The position numbers and the translations under genes were made by a program. Below, one piece after another: positions 7,132-10,643 of a stretch of DNA of 10,643 nt. Each line of letters opens with the position of its first letter. Positions within the stretch are counted from its first letter, which is position 1. The DNA lies in assembly GCA_023267795.1 (NCBI GenBank), contig JAHFMP010000018.1:1-10643 (forward strand), in the 5' to 3' direction. The notes beneath the pieces were generated by a model, which saw nothing but the letters and a program-made list of their open reading frames with translations, was not told where the DNA came from and made no database searches. Source of the DNA: Candidatus Woesearchaeota archaeon (GTDB lineage Archaea > Nanobdellota > Nanobdellia > Woesearchaeales > DSVV01).

Positions 7132-7155
7132 GAAATCAGACCACCATCATATCCA

Positions 7156-7911
7156 ATGCAACTCATTGACCATGACGGAAAGATATTTGGAAAGATTAAT
7201 CTCCTTGATTCAATTATTGGAGTATTTCTTTTAAGTATAATCACAGCTATCTTTGTCTACACATATTTTCCACCAACTGTTAATCAACATTCTACTCTGA
7301 CATTTCAAGTATATTACAAGAATTCTCCGTTGGGTGTCCTTGATCTTTTTCAAATAGGAAATGAACTTGAAGTTCATAATATTGGAGATAGAGCAATTGT
7401 CACTCATGTTAAAATTCTGTCAGACTATTTCTGTTTTGATCCTGCTTCCTTTGATGTCATTGTTACCTACAATGGAACACTTGAAGTTGGCCCTAATGGA
7501 CAATATCTCTTCAACGATTTTGAAATAAGCCCTGGCAAAGAACTTCATGGACAAATTAATAGCTTCTTTGTTTATGGGATTGTGTATAGAGTTAACACCA
7601 CCAATATATCTACACAGAAACTCATTACTCTATCTGTTCCTGATAACCTCCTTATCAATATAACAGGAGACATTTATGATAACTATAATCAAAAAGTTGG
7701 AACAATCCTTTCTATTGAACCTTCTAATTTTAAGGTATGGAATGTTACAGGAATGTTTATGTTGGATGTCTACAAAGATGCATTATATTTTATGGAAAAA
7801 ACACCTGTGAACGTAAATACCTCCCTTGGCTTTCATACTAAGAATGGAACAATAAAAGGAATTGTCATCAGCATTGAAAATGTTACTCAAAATGAGGATG
7901 AGAACCATTAG
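7156..7911 (+). CDS. DUF4330-like single-pass membrane protein rich in N-glycosylation sequons
   Basis: This 251-residue protein opens with MQLIDHDGKIFGKINLLD, which resembles the start of DUF4330 proteins (LIDxxGxxFGKINxxD). A single membrane helix follows (about 17-38), and then a roughly 210-residue, strand-rich domain predicted to lie outside the cell. The family has no established function. The outer domain holds eight N-x-S/T sequons, at N106, N147, N150, N168, N196, N221, N230 and N242. From its Asn and Ser/Thr content I would expect about three. It is transcribed divergently from the phosphotransferase/AglB genes through a shared symmetric control region, so a link to N-glycosylation as acceptor, scaffold or partner is plausible but inferred. 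An in-frame ATG at 7027 would add 43 residues with no family similarity and would begin upstream of the TATA box. Confidence 0.72.
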   Translation: MQLIDHDGKIFGKINLLDSIIGVFLLSIITAIFVYTYFPPTVNQHSTLTFQVYYKNSPLGVLDLFQIGNELEVHNIGDRAIVTHVKILSDYFCFDPASFDVIVTYNGTLEVGPNGQYLFNDFEISPGKELHGQINSFFVYGIVYRVNTTNISTQKLITLSVPDNLLINITGDIYDNYNQKVGTILSIEPSNFKVWNVTGMFMLDVYKDALYFMEKTPVNVNTSLGFHTKNGTIKGIVISIENVTQNEDENH

Positions 7912-7921
7912 CATATTAGAA

Positions 7922-7929
7922 TATATAAA
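7922..7929 (+). promoter_or_regulatory. Possible TATA box for the small membrane protein gene
   Basis: TATATAAA begins 10 nt after the stop of the DUF4330-like gene and ends 25 nt before an ATG at 7955. The spacing fits the leaderless pattern of the window at its upper limit. AT-rich runs of this kind arise easily by chance, so this is weaker than the boxes at 7124 and 9002. Confidence 0.35.
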
Positions 7930-7954
7930 AAACAGCCTCCATGATTCTTGGCTT

Positions 7955-8137
7955 ATGAAAAAGCTTTATTACAAAAACAGATCTTCTTATGAAACATCTT
8001 TTTTTCTATCATTTTTTGCAAAGATAGCTGCATTAGTTATGCCTGTTTTTTTATTTTTTGAAAAATATAAGCTCTTTGTTCTGCTTTCTCTCTGCTCCAT
8101 CATTCTCACTTACTTTCTCTTACACTTGATTATGTAA
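7955..8137 (+). CDS. Small two-helix membrane protein, family unknown
   Basis: A 60-residue product starts MKKLYYKNRSSYE and has two hydrophobic stretches, around FFLSFFAKIAALVMPVFLFF (17-36) and LFVLLSLCSIILTYFLLHLI (40-59). They are joined by the short basic turn EKYK, which predicts a helical hairpin with both ends on the same side. I do not recognise a family. The start at 7955 is chosen because a TATA-like box lies 25 nt upstream. In-frame ATGs at 7898, 7892, 7880 and 7862 would lengthen it to 79-91 residues and overlap the DUF4330-like gene, which would instead suggest translational coupling. Its 3' end overlaps the convergent deacetylase gene by 28 bp. It could be a small accessory protein of the DUF4330-like product. 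Whether it is expressed is uncertain. Confidence 0.5.
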   Translation: MKKLYYKNRSSYETSFFLSFFAKIAALVMPVFLFFEKYKLFVLLSLCSIILTYFLLHLIM

Positions 8138-8979
8138 CTATACAAGACAATTAACCAGTGATGGAACAAAGAAAAGTTACAAAAAAGGTCAAGAACAAAA
8201 CTCCAATCAGTGTTTCTACTTGTGATAGGTATTCTTTTAAGTTTATAGAGTGATGTCTTTTTTGTGTTATACCCATGTTTAATGATTACTGCAGTTGCAT
8301 AATATTTTTTGACACAATCAATCACATCATTATTATAGGAACCATAAGGATAACAGAAATGATCACAATGACCAAGATTTTTATTAATTATATTTTTTGC
8401 CTGCTTTAATTCCTGCTCACAAGATTTTCTGGTCACTGTTGTGAGGATAGGATGAGAATGCGTATGAGAGCCAAATTCTGCTTGTTGTTTTTGCATCTCT
8501 TTGCATTCCTTCCACGACATAAATGCAAAATCATCACCTATTTCATTAGATGATACTGCAGCACTTTTTTTATCTACCATCCCAGTTACAAGATATATCA
8601 TTACAGGAATTTTTTTTTCTTTGATAATAGGAAATAATTGTGCATAATTATTTTTATACCCATCGTCAAATGTTAATATGACCGGGTTTGCTGGAAGGTC
8701 TTTTCTTTTTTCAGTTCTCCATTCCATAAAATCACTGAATGTTATAAAAGAGTAATGCTTTTTTAGATACTCTGCCTGCCAAAGAAACTTTTTTACTGAA
8801 ACATGCTTAGTATCGTAATTATCAAGAGCATTTTCCTTTGCTGTGACTCCATGATACATAAGGATTATTACTTTTTTCTTAGTAAGATAACGAATAAAAG
8901 CATATATTCCAAACCTGTCAAAAATATACGACATATTATCACGAACACTAATAAACATTTTTTCAAGAACATTAAACAT
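8110..8979 (-). CDS. Polysaccharide deacetylase (CE4, NodB homology domain)
   Basis: This 289-residue protein carries the NodB fold of metal-dependent sugar N-deacetylases. VIILMYHGV is at 37-45. Motif 1 is TFDDGY (103-108) with catalytic and metal-binding Asp105/Asp106. Motif 2 is SHTHSHP (171-177) with metal ligands His172 and His176. Motif 3 is CYPYGSYN (209-216). The usual Arg of the RxPY motif is absent, as in the (F/Y)xYPYG branch of the family. No signal peptide is seen; basic and hydrophobic stretches at 17-41 and 260-284 may hold it at the membrane. The likely substrate is a GlcNAc- or HexNAc-containing glycan or its lipid-linked precursor, but it cannot be fixed from sequence. A consensus TATA box 22 nt before the ATG supports the start. 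The gene is divergent from the GT2 gene and converges on the small membrane protein gene with a 28-bp overlap. Confidence 0.88.
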   Translation of the reverse strand: MFNVLEKMFISVRDNMSYIFDRFGIYAFIRYLTKKKVIILMYHGVTAKENALDNYDTKHVSVKKFLWQAEYLKKHYSFITFSDFMEWRTEKRKDLPANPVILTFDDGYKNNYAQLFPIIKEKKIPVMIYLVTGMVDKKSAAVSSNEIGDDFAFMSWKECKEMQKQQAEFGSHTHSHPILTTVTRKSCEQELKQAKNIINKNLGHCDHFCYPYGSYNNDVIDCVKKYYATAVIIKHGYNTKKTSLYKLKRIPITSRNTDWSFVLDLFCNFSLFHHWLIVLYSYIIKCKRK

Positions 8980-9001
8980 ATCATAAAGTCGTCAAACTTA
9001 C

Positions 9002-9009
9002 TTTATAAA
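9002..9009 (-). promoter_or_regulatory. TATA box for the polysaccharide deacetylase gene
   Basis: TTTATAAA ends 22 nt before the ATG at 8979 on the minus strand, fitting leaderless transcription. The octamer is its own reverse complement, but on the plus strand it lies 84 nt from the GT2 start, which has a closer TATA-like box of its own. Confidence 0.6.
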
Positions 9010-9063
9010 TTTTTACGGAATGGACTTCAGGAAGATACATCGCAAATATCCAAAAATAAGAAT

Positions 9064-9071
9064 CTTTAAAA
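9064..9071 (+). promoter_or_regulatory. TATA-like box for the GT2 glycosyltransferase gene
   Basis: CTTTAAAA ends 22 nt before the ATG at 9094. It departs from consensus by lacking the central TAT step, but the spacing equals that of the divergent deacetylase promoter. No ribosome binding site is apparent in the 22 nt between them. Confidence 0.4.
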
Positions 9072-9093
9072 TGACCACACTATTTGTTCATTT

Positions 9094-9849
9094 ATGCTCC
9101 TTTCCATCATCACAGTTACATATTACAGCAAATATGTTATTGAAACAATCGAAAATATTCGAAGAGAGTGCGGTTTTCCAGTTTCAGATTATGAAATTAT
9201 TATTGTTGACAATGCATCACAACCATTAATTCAAGAGTATGCGCAAAAGAATTCGCTCATTTATATCAAGAATAAGAGAAATCTCGGTTTCGGAGCTGCA
9301 ATGAATAAGGGAATCCAGCATGCAAAGGGAGAATACATTGCACTTCTCAATCCAGACATTCTTATTACAAAACAAACATTCCCCACAATTATTACTTATC
9401 TTAAGAAGAACAAAAATGTGGGAATTATTGGACCAAAACTTCTCGCAATAAACAATGCTCTTCAATACTCCTGCAAGCGATTTCCTGATATCCTTACACT
9501 TATTATCAGAAGATTTTCTTTTGTATTTCTGGTTCATTATTTTAGAAAGCGAACAGAATATTATGAAATGCACGATTATGATCATGCAACCCCTCAACAC
9601 GTTGACTGGCTCAGTGGAGCATTTTTAGTTGGAAGAAAAGAGGTTTTTACAGAATTTCTTTTTGATGAACGCTTCTTTCTTTACTTTGAGGATGTTGATA
9701 TATGCAGAAGAATTGGACAAAAATATGATATCATGTATTTTCCAAATGCTGTTGCAACGCACTATGCTGCGCATGGATCCAAAAAATCCGCAAAACTCTT
9801 CTTCTATCACCTAAGTTCCATGATGCAATATTTTTACAAGTATAAATAA
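9094..9849 (+). CDS. Family 2 glycosyltransferase (WbbL/rhamnosyltransferase-like)
   Basis: This 251-residue GT-A enzyme would transfer a sugar from a nucleotide donor to a growing glycan at the cytoplasmic face of the membrane. The nucleotide-binding start is LSIITVTYYS (3-12), followed by YEIIIVDNAS (33-42) and RNLGFGAAMNKGI (62-74). NPDI (86-89) takes the place of the DxD metal motif, as is usual in this subgroup. WLSGAFLVGRKEVF (172-185) and DERFFLYFEDVDICRR (191-206) hold the acceptor side, with E199-D200 in the catalytic-base region. No membrane helix is clear. The pattern matches the WbbL-like branch, but donor specificity cannot be read from it. It is somewhat shorter than the usual roughly 280-300 residues because the C-terminal tail is brief. 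It is divergent from the deacetylase and overlaps the convergent GT4 gene by 16 bp. Confidence 0.88.
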   Translation: MLLSIITVTYYSKYVIETIENIRRECGFPVSDYEIIIVDNASQPLIQEYAQKNSLIYIKNKRNLGFGAAMNKGIQHAKGEYIALLNPDILITKQTFPTIITYLKKNKNVGIIGPKLLAINNALQYSCKRFPDILTLIIRRFSFVFLVHYFRKRTEYYEMHDYDHATPQHVDWLSGAFLVGRKEVFTEFLFDERFFLYFEDVDICRRIGQKYDIMYFPNAVATHYAAHGSKKSAKLFFYHLSSMMQYFYKYK

Positions 9850-10643
9850 ACATATTCATATAAAGCTAGTGTTTCTTTACCCATTTTTTCCCAGGAAAAT
9901 TGCTCTGCTCTTTTCTTTCCTTTTTGCACGAGATTGTCTCTTTGTCCTTTATTTTTAAGAAGTGTTTCTAGTGCACTTATGAGCTGCTTCTGATTATGTG
10001 GATCTATTAGAATAGCAGCACCTTCTGCAATCTCTTTTAATGAAGAGATATTAGATGTTATAACAGGACATCCCACAGCCATTGCTTCAAGCACTGGAAG
10101 TCCAAACCCTTCATAAAAACTTGGATAACAAAAACAAAGCGCATTTTTGTACAGCCAATACAAATAATTATCTGCGACGTAATCTGTGAATATAATATCT
10201 TCCTTTAGCCCTAGTTTTTCCACTAACGCAAATATATTTTCATACATCCAGCCCTTTTTTCCTGCAATGACAAGAGAAATATTTTTGTTTGTTTTTTTTA
10301 TCTCTGCAAATGCACATATTAACCCTTCTACATTCTTCCGCGGCTCCAAAACACCAACATACAAAATATACTCTTTTTTTATCCAATATTTTTCTTTAAC
10401 ATTACTTTCTTTTGGTTTGCTATCTTTTTTCTTTGTATTTTTTCTTTGTTCCGTAAAACTCTTGTCAACACCTAAATAAAGCCTCCAGGTTTTTCCCGCT
10501 GCTTCAGGAATATATTTACAAATATCCTGTTTTGTACTTTCAGATATTGCAATTACTGCATCAGCTTTTTTTATGCTTCTTGGAATCATCCATCGAAAAT
10601 ATGTTTTTTTGACTGCAAGATGATACTGACTATGAGAGAAAAA
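9834..10643 (-). CDS. Family 4 glycosyltransferase (GT-B), 5' end beyond the window
   Basis: The frame stays open to the right edge, so an internal Met at 10589 is not the start; 269 codons are visible. The residues before that Met, ending in KKTYFRW, fit the end of the GT4 N-terminal domain, followed by KKADAVIAISEST, the usual hinge strand. The C-terminal donor-binding Rossmann domain runs from YILYVGVLEPRKN through SLVIAGKKGW to FYEGFGLPVLEAMAVGCPVI. That last stretch holds the EGFGLPVLE (E-x7-E) motif that contacts the nucleotide sugar. GGREKN-like donor loops are replaced by LEPRKN, typical of mannosyl- and other hexosyl-transferases, so the donor is open. A Lys-rich stretch (KNTKKKDSKPKESNVKEK) forms an insertion between the two domains. 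It probably adds a sugar to the same surface glycan as its neighbours. Confidence 0.88.
   Translation of the reverse strand, partial: FFSHSQYHLAVKKTYFRWMIPRSIKKADAVIAISESTKQDICKYIPEAAGKTWRLYLGVDKSFTEQRKNTKKKDSKPKESNVKEKYWIKKEYILYVGVLEPRKNVEGLICAFAEIKKTNKNISLVIAGKKGWMYENIFALVEKLGLKEDIIFTDYVADNYLYWLYKNALCFCYPSFYEGFGLPVLEAMAVGCPVITSNISSLKEIAEGAAILIDPHNQKQLISALETLLKNKGQRDNLVQKGKKRAEQFSWEKMGKETLALYEYVYLYL

Noticed and set aside
7027..7155. 43-residue N-terminal extension of the DUF4330-like protein
   Set aside because: It would start upstream of a consensus TATA box, runs through the dyad element, and shows no family similarity. The DUF4330-like start motif begins at the ATG at 7156.
9226..9600. 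124-codon minus-strand open frame inside the GT2 gene
   Set aside because: It is antisense to a well-supported glycosyltransferase, has low-complexity Cys/Ile-rich sequence, and no promoter or family motif.
10186..10479. 97-codon plus-strand open frame opposite the GT4 gene
   Set aside because: Phe/Ser-rich antisense shadow of a Lys-rich coding region.
10587..10589. Start codon of the GT4 gene at 10589
   Set aside because: The frame remains open to the window edge with sequence that fits the end of the GT4 N-terminal domain, so this Met is internal.

Overview
The window looks like part of a DPANN-type archaeal genome, most likely of the Woesearchaeota/Pacearchaeota kind. It is AT-rich and tightly packed. 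It carries an STT3/AglB oligosaccharyltransferase and a eukaryote-like dolichyl-phosphate GlcNAc-phosphotransferase rather than a bacterial MraY. Most genes have a TATA-like octamer 22-25 nt before the start codon, as expected for archaeal leaderless transcripts. The taxonomic placement is inferred from gene content only.

Layout. On the minus strand at the left edge are a truncated adenosylcobalamin-type ribonucleotide reductase (nrdJ-like, 1-754) and, upstream of it, an AAA+ ATPase with a C-terminal winged helix (865-2046). Next on the same strand, reading from right to left, is an N-glycosylation cluster. It holds a GlcNAc-1-phosphate transferase that would start the lipid-linked glycan (5998-6999), a large AglB/STT3 oligosaccharyltransferase (3377-5959), and a TviB/WbpO-like UDP-HexNAc 6-dehydrogenase (2100-3380) overlapping it by ATGA. 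Divergent from that cluster are a DUF4330-like single-pass membrane protein rich in N-glycosylation sequons (7156-7911) and a small two-helix membrane protein (7955-8137). The right third holds a CE4 polysaccharide deacetylase (8110-8979, minus), a GT2 glycosyltransferase (9094-9849, plus) and a GT4 glycosyltransferase cut by the window edge (9834-10643, minus).

The genes from about 2100 to the right edge form a surface-glycan island. The phosphotransferase would load GlcNAc-1-P on the lipid carrier, the glycosyltransferases would extend the glycan, the dehydrogenase would supply an acidic HexNAcA sugar, the deacetylase could trim an N-acetyl group, and AglB would transfer the glycan to protein. 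The sequon-rich DUF4330-like protein is a plausible local acceptor or partner.

The most unusual signal is the divergent control region 7000-7155. Two near-identical 13-bp arms in inverted orientation lie at almost the same distance from two opposed TATA boxes and their start codons, with a 10-bp palindrome at the centre. No gene-free stretch reaches 300 bases, and I saw no tRNA, rRNA, CRISPR array or insertion sequence.
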